64,000 nucleotides of DNA, taken from an uncultured Flavobacteriales bacterium. Lineage in GTDB: Bacteria; Bacteroidota; Bacteroidia; Flavobacteriales; Flavobacteriaceae. Below, in pieces: positions 43,855-52,974 of the stretch. The DNA is taken from NCBI GenBank assembly GCA_913058295.1, contig CAJXRD010000005.1, positions 41,527-105,526 on the forward strand, in the 5' to 3' direction. Numbering within the stretch: position 1 is the first letter of the stretch; each line of letters begins with the position of its first letter. Made by a program: the position numbers and the translations under genes. The notes under the pieces are model-generated. The model was given only the letters and a program-made list of their open reading frames with translations, was not told the origin of the DNA and did no database searches.

Positions 43855-44619
43855 TTACTGCATTGCTTCCGCTTTTCCTTTATATAAATTTGCTTTAGGT
43901 GCTTCCGGAGATTTTGGATAATTATCAGCTATAGCATTAAAATGCTTTAAAGCAACATCTGTCTTTCCTAAATTAATAGCAATAATTCCTGCTTTTAATA
44001 AAAATCTTGGTGTAGTAACATCATTAGCTTTCATAGAAGCAGCATTCTCATAATACTTCAATGCATCTTCAAATTGATTTAATTGTGCAAAAGCATCCCC
44101 TATGGCTCCTTTAGCTAAAGGCCCTACAACATCATCACTAGCCTTAAAACTATCCAATTGAGCGATAGCTTCTTGATAGTTTCCTGTATTTAAATAAGCA
44201 ATACCTGCATAATACTTAGCCAAATTAGCTGCATTAGTACCGCCGTAATTATCTATAATATCTAAAAATCCAAATTTTCCATTACCTCCCTCAAGAGATA
44301 AGTTAAAAAGTGAATCTTTTGAAGATGCCACTAAGGCTTGTTCATAATAAGTTTGTGCTTGAAACATTTCATTCATAGCTTCTGTTTCCTTTGGCTCTTG
44401 AATAAATTGTTGGAATCCTAAATACGCTAAAACACTTATAGCAACTACTCCTACAAATATTAATATCGCTTTTTGGTTTTTTTCTACCCACGCTTCTGTT
44501 TTAGATGCTCCCTCGTCTAAGGTACTAAATACTTCTGCCGTTGTACTTTCTGCCTCAATTTTATCAAGCTTTTCGGCTTTAGTCTTTGGCTTATTACCTT
44601 TTTTCTTATATGTTGCCAT
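43855..44619 (-). CDS. tetratricopeptide repeat membrane protein
   Basis: The 254-residue protein has a lysine-rich N-terminus, one membrane segment (AILIFVGVVAISVLAYLG, about residues 50-67), and a periplasmic helical region with TPR-like units (NYGGTNAANLAKYYAGIAYL, LNQFEDALKYYENAA, LGKTDVALKHFNAIA). The layout resembles YfgM/BamD-like scaffolds. Function unknown. It is divergent from recF, with TATTTTTG 22 bases upstream. Confidence 0.82.
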   Translation of the reverse strand: MATYKKKGNKPKTKAEKLDKIEAESTTAEVFSTLDEGASKTEAWVEKNQKAILIFVGVVAISVLAYLGFQQFIQEPKETEAMNEMFQAQTYYEQALVASSKDSLFNLSLEGGNGKFGFLDIIDNYGGTNAANLAKYYAGIAYLNTGNYQEAIAQLDSFKASDDVVGPLAKGAIGDAFAQLNQFEDALKYYENAASMKANDVTTPRFLLKAGIIAINLGKTDVALKHFNAIADNYPKSPEAPKANLYKGKAEAMQ

Positions 44620-44641
44620 AATCTATACTTTGTTAAGTGTG

Positions 44642-44649
44642 CAAAAATA
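44642..44649 (-). promoter_or_regulatory. -7 box of the TPR gene
   Basis: TATTTTTG on the minus strand, a perfect TAnnTTTG, 22 bases before the ATG at 44619. Confidence 0.45.
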
Positions 44650-44771
44650 TAATTTTTATTAGATATTAAAAGCACAACTATTTATTATTTTTCAATAATT
44701 TGCAAGGGATTAAAGGTAAGCCTTTTTTAAAGGAATTTATCGCCTAAACATAAAGCAACTATTTGATTACT

Positions 44772-45851
44772 ATGATATTAAACAGCTTATCCCTTCTTAA
44801 CTATAAAAACTTCGAAACGGTTTCTTTTCAGTTTGATCCTAAGATAAATTGTTTAGTGGGCAATAATGGGGTTGGAAAGACGAATGTTTTAGATGCGATT
44901 TACCATTTATCTTTCGGAAAAAGTTATTTTAATCCAATTACGAGTCAAAACATAAAACACGGGGAGGAATTTTTTGTTATTGATGGCAATTACACAAAAT
45001 CTGAAAGAGAGGAAAAAATAATAATTAGTGCAAAGCGTGGGCAGAAAAAAATCATTAAACGCAATGGCAAACCCTATACTCGCTTTAGTGAACATATTGG
45101 TTTTTTACCTCTGGTAATTATTTCACCTGCAGATCGTGACCTCATCATTGAAGGTAGTGATACTCGTAGAAAATTTATCGATGGAGTAATTTCACAAGGA
45201 AACTCAAAATACCTTCAATCGTTAATTAATTATAATAAGGTTTTAGCACAACGAAACTCTCTTTTAAAATATTTTGCTGTAAACCACACCCATAATCAAA
45301 GTACTTTAGATATCTATAATGAGCAAATGCATGAATTAGGCTCTTATATTTTTGAAAAGCGACAGGAGTTTTTAGAGGAATTTATGCCGATATTCTTAAA
45401 ACGATATCAATCCATAAGCAATGCTAACGAATCTGTTTCCTTAATTTATAAAAGTCAGTTGCAAGAAAAGGATTTGCTTAGCCTACTAAACGAACATACT
45501 CAAAAAGATAAATTATCACAATACAGTAATTACGGAATCCATAAAGACGACCTGCTTTTTGAAATAGACGAGCATCCCATTAAAAAGTTTGGTTCTCAAG
45601 GGCAGCAAAAATCCTATTTAATAGCATTAAAACTCGCACAATTCGATTTCATTAAAGACCATAATAGGGTGAATCCTATTTTATTAATGGACGATATTTT
45701 TGATAAGCTTGATGAAAAAAGAGTAGAACAAATTATAACCTTGGTAGATAATGAAGATTTTGGACAATTATTTATCAGTGATACTCATGGAGACAGAACT
45801 GAAAACATTATAAAAAAAGTACATCAATCCTACCAGATGTTTACTCTGTAA
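44772..45851 (+). CDS. recF: DNA replication and repair protein RecF
   Basis: The 359-residue ABC-type ATPase has Walker [20 protein letters not shown], a [15 protein letters not shown] region, the signature [18 protein letters not shown] and Walker [18 protein letters not shown]. It loads RecA at single-strand gaps with RecO and RecR. The ATG at 44772 is preferred; a TTG three codons earlier is also in frame. It is 13 bases upstream of the dciA-like gene, and the pair is a replication/repair unit. Confidence 0.94.
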   Translation: MILNSLSLLNYKNFETVSFQFDPKINCLVGNNGVGKTNVLDAIYHLSFGKSYFNPITSQNIKHGEEFFVIDGNYTKSEREEKIIISAKRGQKKIIKRNGKPYTRFSEHIGFLPLVIISPADRDLIIEGSDTRRKFIDGVISQGNSKYLQSLINYNKVLAQRNSLLKYFAVNHTHNQSTLDIYNEQMHELGSYIFEKRQEFLEEFMPIFLKRYQSISNANESVSLIYKSQLQEKDLLSLLNEHTQKDKLSQYSNYGIHKDDLLFEIDEHPIKKFGSQGQQKSYLIALKLAQFDFIKDHNRVNPILLMDDIFDKLDEKRVEQIITLVDNEDFGQLFISDTHGDRTENIIKKVHQSYQMFTL

Positions 45852-45864
45852 AGAATTTAAAAGA

Positions 45865-46164
45865 ATGGCAAAAAGAAGAAAAGGTGAAAACAACACGATA
45901 AGTGACGTTTTAAAAGGCTTTATAGATAAAAACAAATTACAAAAAGGTCTAGATAAGGTTTCGATACAAGATGCTTGGAATACTGTAATGGGTACTGCTA
46001 TTTCAAAATACACTACTGCCATTATATTAGAGAGAGATGTATTGTATATTCAATTGAGTTCTTCGGTATTACGAGAAGAATTAAGTTATGGAAAATCCAA
46101 AATAATTAATCTCATCAATGAAGAGATGGGTAAAGAAGTCATTACAAAATTGGTATTGCGGTAA
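45865..46164 (+). CDS. DciA-like DUF721 protein
   Basis: The 99-residue protein is a DUF721 member: a basic N-terminus, KLQKGLDKVSIQDAWNTVMGT and the strand LYIQLSSSVLREELSYGKSKI. The family includes DciA, which loads the replicative helicase DnaB in bacteria lacking DnaC. It is cotranscribed with recF. A palindromic repeat and terminator follow. Confidence 0.85.
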   Translation: MAKRRKGENNTISDVLKGFIDKNKLQKGLDKVSIQDAWNTVMGTAISKYTTAIILERDVLYIQLSSSVLREELSYGKSKIINLINEEMGKEVITKLVLR

Positions 46165-46185
46165 TATATAATATTGAAATCTACT

Positions 46186-46238
46186 TGTCATTCAGACGAC
46201 TGCCCCTTCGACAAGCTCAGGGAACGCCCTCAGAATGA
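46186..46238. repeat. dispersed palindromic repeat, copy F
   Basis: TGTCATTCAGACGACTG, then CCTTCGACAAGCTCAGGGAA, then CCCTCAGAATGA. The core is nearly identical to copy C, but the GAAGAATCTC inner arms are absent. Confidence 0.75.
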
Positions 46239-46242
46239 AAAA

Positions 46243-46273
46243 AAAATGTCCTTAATTTCTTAAGGACATTTTT
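46243..46273. terminator. bidirectional terminator between dciA and ndk
   Basis: AAAATGTCCTTAA and TTAAGGACATTTT form a perfect 13-bp stem around TTTC, with A- and T-runs at the ends; it serves both converging genes. Confidence 0.85.
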
Positions 46274-46295
46274 AATAATTTTATATCGGTATGTC

Positions 46296-46715
46296 TTAGA
46301 ACATATCTCTTCCTGAAAAATGAAAAGCACCTTCGATAGCTGCATTTTCATCGCTATCAGATCCGTGAACTGCATTTTCTCCAATAGAAGCTGCATATAT
46401 TTTTCTAATAGTTCCTTCTGCTGCTTCAGCAGGGTTTGTTGCACCAACCAAAGTACGGAAATCTTCTACTGCATTATCTTTTTCTAAGATTGCTGCAACG
46501 ATAGGTCCTCTAGTCATATACTCTACTAACTCACCATAAAATGGACGTTCGCTGTGAACTTCGTAAAAAGTTTTAGCATCGTCTGTAGTCATTTGTGTAA
46601 GCTTCATAGCAACAATTCTAAATCCTGATGCTGTAATTTTTTCAAGTATAGCTCCAATATGTCCTTTTTCAACACTATCAGGCTTTAACATTGTAAACGT
46701 TCTGTCTGTTCTCAT
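46296..46715 (-). CDS. ndk: nucleoside-diphosphate kinase
   Basis: The 139-residue enzyme has [20 protein letters not shown] at the N-terminus and the active-site His in [11 protein letters not shown], as in all Ndk. It transfers gamma-phosphate from ATP to other NDPs. An in-frame extension to 46757 exists, but MRTDRTF matches the family start. A well-spaced promoter lies upstream. Confidence 0.95.
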   Translation of the reverse strand: MRTDRTFTMLKPDSVEKGHIGAILEKITASGFRIVAMKLTQMTTDDAKTFYEVHSERPFYGELVEYMTRGPIVAAILEKDNAVEDFRTLVGATNPAEAAEGTIRKIYAASIGENAVHGSDSDENAAIEGAFHFSGRDMF

Positions 46716-46733
46716 TTTTTGTAAAATTTTTTG

Positions 46734-46764
46734 CAAAAATATGGAATTAGATTTCAATTACAAG
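46734..46764 (-). promoter_or_regulatory. ndk promoter
   Basis: On the minus strand CTTG (46764-46761), exactly 19 bases, then TATTTTTG (46741-46734). This fits the Bacteroidetes TTTG-N19-TAnnTTTG pattern with one mismatch, 18 bases before the ATG. Its position also supports the shorter ndk start. Confidence 0.6.
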
Positions 46765-46841
46765 AAATAGTGGATTAAATATTAAGTTTTGATAAACGCC
46801 TAATTCAAAAGAAAAGTTTTATAATTTAACCTGTTCTCTTA

Positions 46842-47729
46842 TTATCCAAGTTTTTCTTTAAAAAAGGATATCGTTCGATTCCAAGCTAATTCAGCTGCTG
46901 CTTTATCATATCTAGGTGTTGAATTATTATGAAATCCATGTTTTACCTCTGGATAAATATATGCCTCATATTGTATCTTATTTTCAATAAGTGCTTTTTC
47001 ATATTCTGGCCATCCAGCATTAACCCTTTCATCTAATGCCGCAAATTGCAATAATAAAGATGCCTTAATTTGAGCTGTTTCTAAAGCGTTAGGTTGTGTT
47101 CCATAAAAAGAAACCGCAGCAGAAAGTTCAGGTAATTTAGTTGCCATCATATTGGAGATCCATCCACCAAAGCAAAAGCCTACTACACCTATTTTACCGA
47201 TACAATCCTCATGAGATAAAAGGTAATTATACGCAGCAATAAAATCTTCCAGCATCTCCTTCTTATCTCTTTTCTTTTGCATTGCTCTTCCATCATCATC
47301 ATTTCCAGGATAACCCCCTAAAGGCCATAAGGCATCAGGAGCTATGGTTATAAAACCTTCCAAAGCAGCACGTCTACTAACGTCTTCTATATATGGATTA
47401 AGCCCCCTATTTTCATGTACTACAATTATTCCTGGTAATTTGGATTTAGCTTCTTTTGGTTTCGATAAAAGTGCTCGAATTTCTCCACCACCTTTAGTTG
47501 AATTGTACCTCACATAATTTGAAATCAGTCTAGGATCCTCTTCTTCTACTAAAATAGAATCTAAATAGTTTGGCATTACAAAACTTAGCAGGGAAGAAAC
47601 CGTAATTCCCCCAATAGCAAATAGAGATAGCTTTTCAATAAATTGCTTTCTATTTAACTTGTTATGCGCATAATCATCGTAAATATCAAAAATCTCAGGG
47701 TTGATATTTTCTTTCTCTAATTTCTTCAT
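46842..47729 (-). CDS. dienelactone hydrolase family protein
   Basis: The 295-residue protein has a helical N-terminal extension with a hydrophobic segment (about residues 34-50) that may be an export signal or anchor. An alpha/beta-hydrolase domain follows, with the nucleophile Cys in GVVGFCFGGW, an acid near LDERVNAGWPEY, and the His in VKHGFHNNSTPR. Dienelactone hydrolase members open lactones or esters; the substrate is unknown. It is followed by an unknown DUF6090-like gene upstream on the same strand. Confidence 0.88.
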   Translation of the reverse strand: MKKLEKENINPEIFDIYDDYAHNKLNRKQFIEKLSLFAIGGITVSSLLSFVMPNYLDSILVEEEDPRLISNYVRYNSTKGGGEIRALLSKPKEAKSKLPGIIVVHENRGLNPYIEDVSRRAALEGFITIAPDALWPLGGYPGNDDDGRAMQKKRDKKEMLEDFIAAYNYLLSHEDCIGKIGVVGFCFGGWISNMMATKLPELSAAVSFYGTQPNALETAQIKASLLLQFAALDERVNAGWPEYEKALIENKIQYEAYIYPEVKHGFHNNSTPRYDKAAAELAWNRTISFFKEKLG

Positions 47730-47760
47730 TATCTATATTTTGATTAATAATGTATTCCGA

Positions 47761-48429
47761 TTATGAGCCGCAGTTCTCTATATTCTCGAGAACCGTTTTA
47801 TAATTTTCACTTAATTGACTATTTAGTTGGTTTAAAAAACCTAAAATATTCATCAATTCTTTAAGTTCTCTTTTTTGAAGTGCATCTGAAGCCTTATTTA
47901 TTTCTTTTTGAACAAGACGTTGCAAGCTATACATACTTTCCAGGTCGTATAAGCATTCATAATCAAATTCATTTAAAATACTCAAGGTTTTAGTGGTATC
48001 CCAGGCAATTTCGTTTAGTATTGGTATTTCGAGTAGAATATGAGTACCTCCACTATATCTATATATTCCATTTTCTATAGGAATAGAATCTGTAACTAAA
48101 TAAAATCCTGGGTATTTAGTGTTCAATTCTTTTATTTCTTTAGGGGTAGCTAGCAATAGAGAAGTGTTCTCGGCAAATTTATTTTTATATTCTGAATAGG
48201 CTAATAAAATTTGATGGTTTTGTTCTTGCGCTATATCTAGTTGATTGCTATTATTTATTACCTCCTCTGTTATTTTAGTAATTGCCACCTTTTTATCGAC
48301 AATTGCTTTCTTAGAAGCGTTCCAATTATTAAACCAAATCGCAAGGTTGATACCAATAAAAATCAATAGTATTTCTCCTAAAACATATTTCCAGTTGAAT
48401 TCTTTTTTTCCTAATTTAAAAAATCTCAT
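47761..48429 (-). CDS. DUF6090-like single-pass membrane protein
   Basis: The 222-residue protein has one N-terminal membrane segment (YVLGEILLIFIGINLAIWFNNW, residues 15-36), the pattern of DUF6090 and related Bacteroidetes proteins in which GEIxLxxxGIxxAxxxxNW is conserved, then a helical extracytoplasmic domain. Function unknown. It is 31 bases from the hydrolase gene. Confidence 0.65.
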   Translation of the reverse strand: MRFFKLGKKEFNWKYVLGEILLIFIGINLAIWFNNWNASKKAIVDKKVAITKITEEVINNSNQLDIAQEQNHQILLAYSEYKNKFAENTSLLLATPKEIKELNTKYPGFYLVTDSIPIENGIYRYSGGTHILLEIPILNEIAWDTTKTLSILNEFDYECLYDLESMYSLQRLVQKEINKASDALQKRELKELMNILGFLNQLNSQLSENYKTVLENIENCGS

Positions 48430-48449
48430 AAATTTAATCTGTTTTAATT

Positions 48450-48857
48450 CTAAAGCCTTTTAGCTATTTTAGTACCAATCCATGCCATAGGAATATAAGC
48501 AACAAGAATATCTGCAACAGCAAACCAAGTTGGCCCGGGTAATATATAATTAACCACAATACCTCCAATTAAAAACAAAACACCAATTATCAATGCCATT
48601 TTCATTTTATGGCTTGCAGCAACCTTATAAGCAATGGCTGCTCCTACGAGTGTTCCTAATGCATGTGCTAAAAATGGAAAAACAAAATATTCAAAATCTA
48701 AAGTTGGTAGAACTTCGGCAAAAGCTTTTCTGTCATTTGGGTCAATACCGTCAATTGGGAAAATGCTATGACCAGTAATTATTAGACCCATATTGATTAT
48801 GCTGCCTCCAAACCAACCAGCGATAACTGCTAAAATATTTTTTACTATTGGATTCAT
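48450..48857 (-). CDS. hypothetical four-helix membrane protein
   Basis: The 135-residue protein has four predicted membrane segments (NILAVIAGWFGGSIINMGL, FPFLAHALGTLVGAAIAY, ALIIGVLFLIGGIVVNYIL and the last FAVADILVAYIPMAWIG). I recall homologues in Bacteroidetes without assigned function. It lies in a group of small minus-strand membrane genes and is probably cotranscribed with the gene downstream (20-base gap). Confidence 0.65.
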   Translation of the reverse strand: MNPIVKNILAVIAGWFGGSIINMGLIITGHSIFPIDGIDPNDRKAFAEVLPTLDFEYFVFPFLAHALGTLVGAAIAYKVAASHKMKMALIIGVLFLIGGIVVNYILPGPTWFAVADILVAYIPMAWIGTKIAKRL

Positions 48858-48936
48858 AATTATATTTTTAGGTTAGTAATTAATGTGATTACTTTCAATT
48901 GAATTTGAAAGATATAACAATTTAATTACTCAAATT

Positions 48937-49242
48937 TTAATTCCCGCCTATTGAAGTACCAAAAATTCCAACTGCAAGTTCAGCCCAAATAAGAAGAAGT
49001 ATTATAAAAAGAACAATAGAGATAGCAATTCGGTATTGGATATTCTTTATTTTTTTGATGATGAGATCAAAAATAAGCCCTGTAGAAAGAAGAAGAGTAC
49101 CTGCGATAATAAAGTCAATTAGAGTCCATTCTACCTCATCTGTGAACTGCATTGCAATTAATGGGGTGAGTAATAAGATTGTTATTATGAGGAAGATAAC
49201 TTTAAGTCCTTTATTCTTCGTATTCATTAAATTATAAATCAA
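48937..49242 (-). CDS. hypothetical three-helix membrane protein
   Basis: The 101-residue ORF has three hydrophobic segments and no family I recognise. The true start may be the Met five codons in (49227, MNTKNKGLKVI), which gives a positive-inside first helix. It lies eight bases after the DUF1059 gene stop on the same strand. Confidence 0.55.
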   Translation of the reverse strand: MIYNLMNTKNKGLKVIFLIITILLLTPLIAMQFTDEVEWTLIDFIIAGTLLLSTGLIFDLIIKKIKNIQYRIAISIVLFIILLLIWAELAVGIFGTSIGGN

Positions 49243-49250
49243 TTTTTTCT

Positions 49251-49493
49251 TTAACTATCTGGTAAAGCATCAAATTCTTCACGCTTGCTATTCATCCAAT
49301 TTGCCATAGCATTAGAATCTGCTGACACCATCAATTCTTTCATTTTATTCATCGCATCCAGGTGAGGTTTATCCTTTTCTTGAAACATTTTCATACCATG
49401 CTTTTTACTTAGCTCCGAAATTTCTTCAAAAGTATCGGCATGAAATTCCATATTGCAGGCTCCACCTAATTGTTTGCATGCCATTGTTTTCAT
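49251..49493 (-). CDS. DUF1059 family protein
   Basis: The 80-residue protein begins MKTMACKQLGGACNMEFHAD and continues TFEEISELSKKHGMKMF, a DUF1059 pattern with two cysteines and a His typical of small possible metal-binding proteins. The second half (HLDAMNKMKELM and NWMNSKREEFDALPD) is a helical extension. Function unknown. Confidence 0.78.
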   Translation of the reverse strand: MKTMACKQLGGACNMEFHADTFEEISELSKKHGMKMFQEKDKPHLDAMNKMKELMVSADSNAMANWMNSKREEFDALPDS

Positions 49494-49810
49494 TTACGTG
49501 ATTTTTATTAAAACTAAATTTATATGAGTTTTTAAAGATAAGACAAAGTGAAAACTTTTATTCCTTTTTCACATCACAAACTAAAGCTCCTAATACTAGA
49601 GCCCGATTTAAATACATTGGGTTATTTTGCACCAAATCAATTTTTACAACTAATATTAAAGCTGGATCAATATATTCATTCAACAAACTTGCTTTTTCTT
49701 TGATAAGCTGTATTATCAGTCACAATGGGTTTTCTGCTATTTTTTATACACTATAGATTTTTGTTCCCCAAAGCCTTCTGAAATCATAATATAGAATTCT
49801 ATTTGCTGTT
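49494..49810. other. 317-bp gap mostly occupied by a decayed gene
   Basis: No intact gene. Most of it is covered by the minus-strand remnant listed at 49558-49800. The remaining 60 bases before the DUF1059 start are AT-rich and hold the likely promoter area of that gene, but no clear -7/-33 pair was found. Confidence 0.4.
49558..49800 (-). pseudogene. decayed gene fragment, unknown family
   Basis: Reading the minus strand from 49800 in one frame gives ILYYDFRRLWGTKIYSV, stop, KIAENPL, stop, and then about 50 codons (LIIQLIKEKASLLNEYIDP, ALILVVKIDLVQ, LNRALVLGALVCDVKKE) before TAA at 49558. A second frame also gives a short ATG-started peptide (MISEGFGEQKSIVYK, start 49787). The composition is protein-like, not random AT DNA, so I infer a gene damaged by stops or frameshifts. 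I do not recognise the family. Confidence 0.4.
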
Positions 49811-51532
49811 TTAGATTGATTTCTTATAAACAGAGACCCCCTCTTTTATCGTTTCTAAGACTATGATTTCCTTAATCTCTTCTTCTGAAACCTTTAAAGG
49901 ATTTTTATCCAAAATAACCATATCTGCTAATTTTCCTTCTTCTAAAGTTCCTTTTGTACCTTCTTCAAAATGTTGGTATGCAGACCAAATTGTTATTGCT
50001 TTTAAAGCTTCATAAGGAGTTAATTTTTCATCGGCCCCAATCACTTGACCAGAGCGAGATTTTCGCTCAACAGAGATTCCTATCATACGTATTAAGTTTG
50101 GTAATGCAACAGGTGCGTCTGTATGTATAGTAATTTTCAAGCCTTTATTTAAAGCTGTTCTAGTTGGACTAATTTTATTACCCAAACTATCCCCAATAAT
50201 TTCTTTATGCCAATCTCCCCAATAAAAGGTGTGCAAAGGAAATAAAGACGTTATAATATCTAATTCTTTAAAAGCATCTAATTGATCTTCTCTTACATAT
50301 TGGCCATGAATTAGCACATTTCTTCTGTCATCATTTCCATATTTATCAACTACTGGTTTCATAGTTCTTATCATTTGATCCATTGCTGCATCCCCATTAG
50401 CATGGGTTTGAATTTGCCAATTATTTTTAAAGCCTTTTTCATAAATAGCAAGAACCATACTGTCCTTTGGGATAGCAGGATATCCTAGATAACCTTCTTT
50501 AGCACCATCTGGTGGAATTAAATAGGGTTGAGTTCTCCAAGCAGTTCTTCCCTGTGGAGAACCATCTAGAGTTAATTTCATTCCTCCAATACGATAGTGG
50601 TTATCATAGATTTTACTATTCCATTTAGAGCTCATGTATTTATCTACAAACAAATAATCCACATAGCTTACAACATCTAATTTTAGCTTGCCCGCTTCTG
50701 ATGCGCTAACAAGCATTTCATGGTTTTCCATAGCTCTACCTTCTTGTGCAGTGGTATATCCATAAGATAATGCCATCTCTTGGCCTGCTTCAAAAAATAG
50801 ATCTGCTGCTTCTTTTGTTGCTGGGTTTAGTATTTTAAGCATATAAGGAATTGCTGCTAATTCTTCAAGAACTCCATTTGGTTCATTTCCATTTTCTCTT
50901 CTAATGATACCACCTTCAGGATTTTCTGTTTCTGAAGTAATATTTAAAAGCTCTAAACCTTTAGAATTTACAACCGCAAAATGTCCTGAAATATGTATAA
51001 TCATTATTGGGAATTCAGTAGACACTTGATCTAGATCGTGCTTTGTTGGAAAGCGTTTTTCTTCTAAAACAGAATCATCAAAGCCCATTCCAAATATCCA
51101 GCCCGTTAATGCTCTATTTTCTGGAGTATTCCATGTTTTTAAAATATTTATTAGGGTGGGGATATCTTTTGCCCCAGCATCTGGTGGTGGTAATATTTTC
51201 GCACCAATTGCTTGCGCTGAAAAGGAGGCAAAATGTGCATGAGCATCAATTAATCCAGGTAATAATGTACTTCCTTTTAAATCAAAAAAAATAACCTCCG
51301 GGAAATCATTTAAAGCCTGTTCCTTAGTACCAGTATATACAATTTTTCCGTTTTGTTCTACAACAGATTCAACATAGGTAGCTTGGGAACCTTCCATGGT
51401 AATGATGTCTCCATTAAAATAGATGGTACCGCTGGTTAGTTTCTTTTCGCTATTGATAGTTTTTTTATCCTTTTTACAGGAAAAAAACATTAATAGTAAA
51501 ACCATAAAACATGCAAATAATTTAAATTTCAT
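49811..51532 (-). CDS. amidohydrolase family lipoprotein, YtcJ-like
   Basis: The 573-residue protein has a lipoprotein signal (MKFKLFACFMVLLLMFFSC, Cys19), then the amidohydrolase_3 fold: LLPGLIDAHAHFASFS near residue 90, IGGMKLTLDGSPQGRTAW, IQTHANGDAAMDQMI, VLIHGQYV, ITIHTDAPVALPN and the C-terminal GKLADMVILDKNPL. Relatives hydrolyse amides or act on formamides. The lipid anchor places it outside the cytoplasm. A decayed gene follows its stop codon. Confidence 0.88.
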   Translation of the reverse strand: MKFKLFACFMVLLLMFFSCKKDKKTINSEKKLTSGTIYFNGDIITMEGSQATYVESVVEQNGKIVYTGTKEQALNDFPEVIFFDLKGSTLLPGLIDAHAHFASFSAQAIGAKILPPPDAGAKDIPTLINILKTWNTPENRALTGWIFGMGFDDSVLEEKRFPTKHDLDQVSTEFPIMIIHISGHFAVVNSKGLELLNITSETENPEGGIIRRENGNEPNGVLEELAAIPYMLKILNPATKEAADLFFEAGQEMALSYGYTTAQEGRAMENHEMLVSASEAGKLKLDVVSYVDYLFVDKYMSSKWNSKIYDNHYRIGGMKLTLDGSPQGRTAWRTQPYLIPPDGAKEGYLGYPAIPKDSMVLAIYEKGFKNNWQIQTHANGDAAMDQMIRTMKPVVDKYGNDDRRNVLIHGQYVREDQLDAFKELDIITSLFPLHTFYWGDWHKEIIGDSLGNKISPTRTALNKGLKITIHTDAPVALPNLIRMIGISVERKSRSGQVIGADEKLTPYEALKAITIWSAYQHFEEGTKGTLEEGKLADMVILDKNPLKVSEEEIKEIIVLETIKEGVSVYKKSI

Positions 51533-51570
51533 AATGTTTGTTTTTATTATTATTAGAGCTTGAAGTTTTC

Positions 51571-52230
51571 TTAAACTTCGGTTTTATTCTGGTGAAATAG
51601 GTTCACAGATGCTTTGTTTTTATGGATTACAATAAGGCAGGACCATACAACCCAACTAGCATCTAAACCAAAAGTGATTTTTTGTATAAATGGAAGATAA
51701 TAGAATCCTATTTTAGTCTCAAAAATAAAAAATACGATGATACTCAAGGCATAGCAGAGATACGCTAGTTTTTTTAAACCCTTATTTTTGAAATTTTGAA
51801 GCTCTATAAAAAAAGGGATTAATGCAATAGTACCTAGAATACCAGTGATGGTAACTATTAAATCATGATATTCTGTGTACATAAAAATAAAAACCGTCAT
51901 GGATGCTATACCAAAAGAAGCTATCAATATTGTATTTCTATTTTTCACATTGAATATCTTCGGTAAGATGTAAAAAAAAGTAATCATGGTGAAACTCAGA
52001 ATCAAATGTGAAATGATTGCCAAGAATCGAGCATTATTTATAATTCCGCTTTGAGTGATTGGATTCATGGTATCACACAAAAAATTATGATAAAAGCTAT
52101 ACCCATTCGCATGCGGTTGATTAATAGACCCACCAGGATATGTAGAGGCAGCAAATGCAAAAGCTATGATATATAATCCTAATCCGAATATCGGGAAATA
52201 GGGTAAATATTTTTTAGCCAATATTTTCAT
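51571..52230 (-). CDS. hypothetical polytopic membrane protein
   Basis: The 219-residue protein has about six membrane segments and a loop with STYPGGSINQPHANGY and NFLCDTMNPITQSG. This pattern recalls DUF998-type proteins, but I am not certain. It may start an operon with the SOUL gene, whose stop is six bases before its own start on the same strand. No function can be given. Confidence 0.6.
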   Translation of the reverse strand: MKILAKKYLPYFPIFGLGLYIIAFAFAASTYPGGSINQPHANGYSFYHNFLCDTMNPITQSGIINNARFLAIISHLILSFTMITFFYILPKIFNVKNRNTILIASFGIASMTVFIFMYTEYHDLIVTITGILGTIALIPFFIELQNFKNKGLKKLAYLCYALSIIVFFIFETKIGFYYLPFIQKITFGLDASWVVWSCLIVIHKNKASVNLFHQNKTEV

Positions 52231-52236
52231 TCCATT

Positions 52237-52839
52237 TTATAACTCAAAATTATCACTTTCCAATTCTACAATAATCTCATTTCTACGATTAAAAAATTCA
52301 AAAGGTGGATTGTATCCTAAAAAGTAAAATCGTTTAGTATAAGCTATGCCCTCTTTATCTAAAGCAGATTTTAGCTTTTCCATATACGATTCTATTTTTT
52401 CATCATTAGCCCAACCACCAAATACAATAGCGGCTACTGTTTTTGCAGGTTCTTCCCGAAATTTTATCTGCGATTGCTTGGGTTGAGGAAGCGTTTCTTT
52501 ATTAAATTTCTTTGGAACCATAAACATCATAGTAACCGAGTCTTCCAAAGACATAGCCACTGGTGAAGTCATCGCTATTTTTTCATTCTTTTCATTTCCA
52601 CCAAAAATGTATCCTGCTAATATAGAAAAACCTTCACTAGAAACATCTTTAAATTTATTTCCTGAAAGTTGAACGGTACTAAACAAACTGGCTTCATAAT
52701 TCCTTATTTCAAAACCCTTATACTCTTTATTTAGGGCATAGGGATAGGTTTCAATATTTTTTTGCTCATTTAAAGCAAAAAGCTGAATAATAATTATAAT
52801 TAATAAAATTACTCCAAGAAAGATTAATGAATTTTTCAT
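52237..52839 (-). CDS. SOUL family heme-binding protein
   Basis: The 200-residue protein has an N-terminal anchor (LIFLGVILLIIIIIQLFAL) and the SOUL/HBP domain: YKGFEIRNYEASLFSTVQL, FSILAGYIFGGNEKNEKIAM, TSPVAM, MMFMVPKKF and FGGWANDEKIE, ending YNPPFEFFNRRNE. SOUL proteins bind heme or tetrapyrroles loosely. It may transport or buffer heme in the periplasm. A TAAATTTG -7 box lies 28 bases upstream. Confidence 0.88.
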   Translation of the reverse strand: MKNSLIFLGVILLIIIIIQLFALNEQKNIETYPYALNKEYKGFEIRNYEASLFSTVQLSGNKFKDVSSEGFSILAGYIFGGNEKNEKIAMTSPVAMSLEDSVTMMFMVPKKFNKETLPQPKQSQIKFREEPAKTVAAIVFGGWANDEKIESYMEKLKSALDKEGIAYTKRFYFLGYNPPFEFFNRRNEIIVELESDNFEL

Positions 52840-52867
52840 AATAAATGAGTTTTACATAATTGTATTC

Positions 52868-52875
52868 CAAATTTA
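52868..52875 (-). promoter_or_regulatory. -7 box of the SOUL gene
   Basis: TAAATTTG on the minus strand, a perfect TAnnTTTG, 28 bases before the ATG at 52839. Confidence 0.4.
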
Positions 52876-52974
52876 TGCTTTTAGCAATAGTAAAATTCTA
52901 TAATTATGTTCAACAACATTATAATGCCTTTAATAGACCATAATCTGTCGTTCAATGAAATTTTTAATGTTTGA

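Noticed and set aside
44763..44771. Longer recF start at TTG
   Set aside because: The TTG adds only three residues before the conserved MILNSLSLL start, so the ATG at 44772 is preferred.
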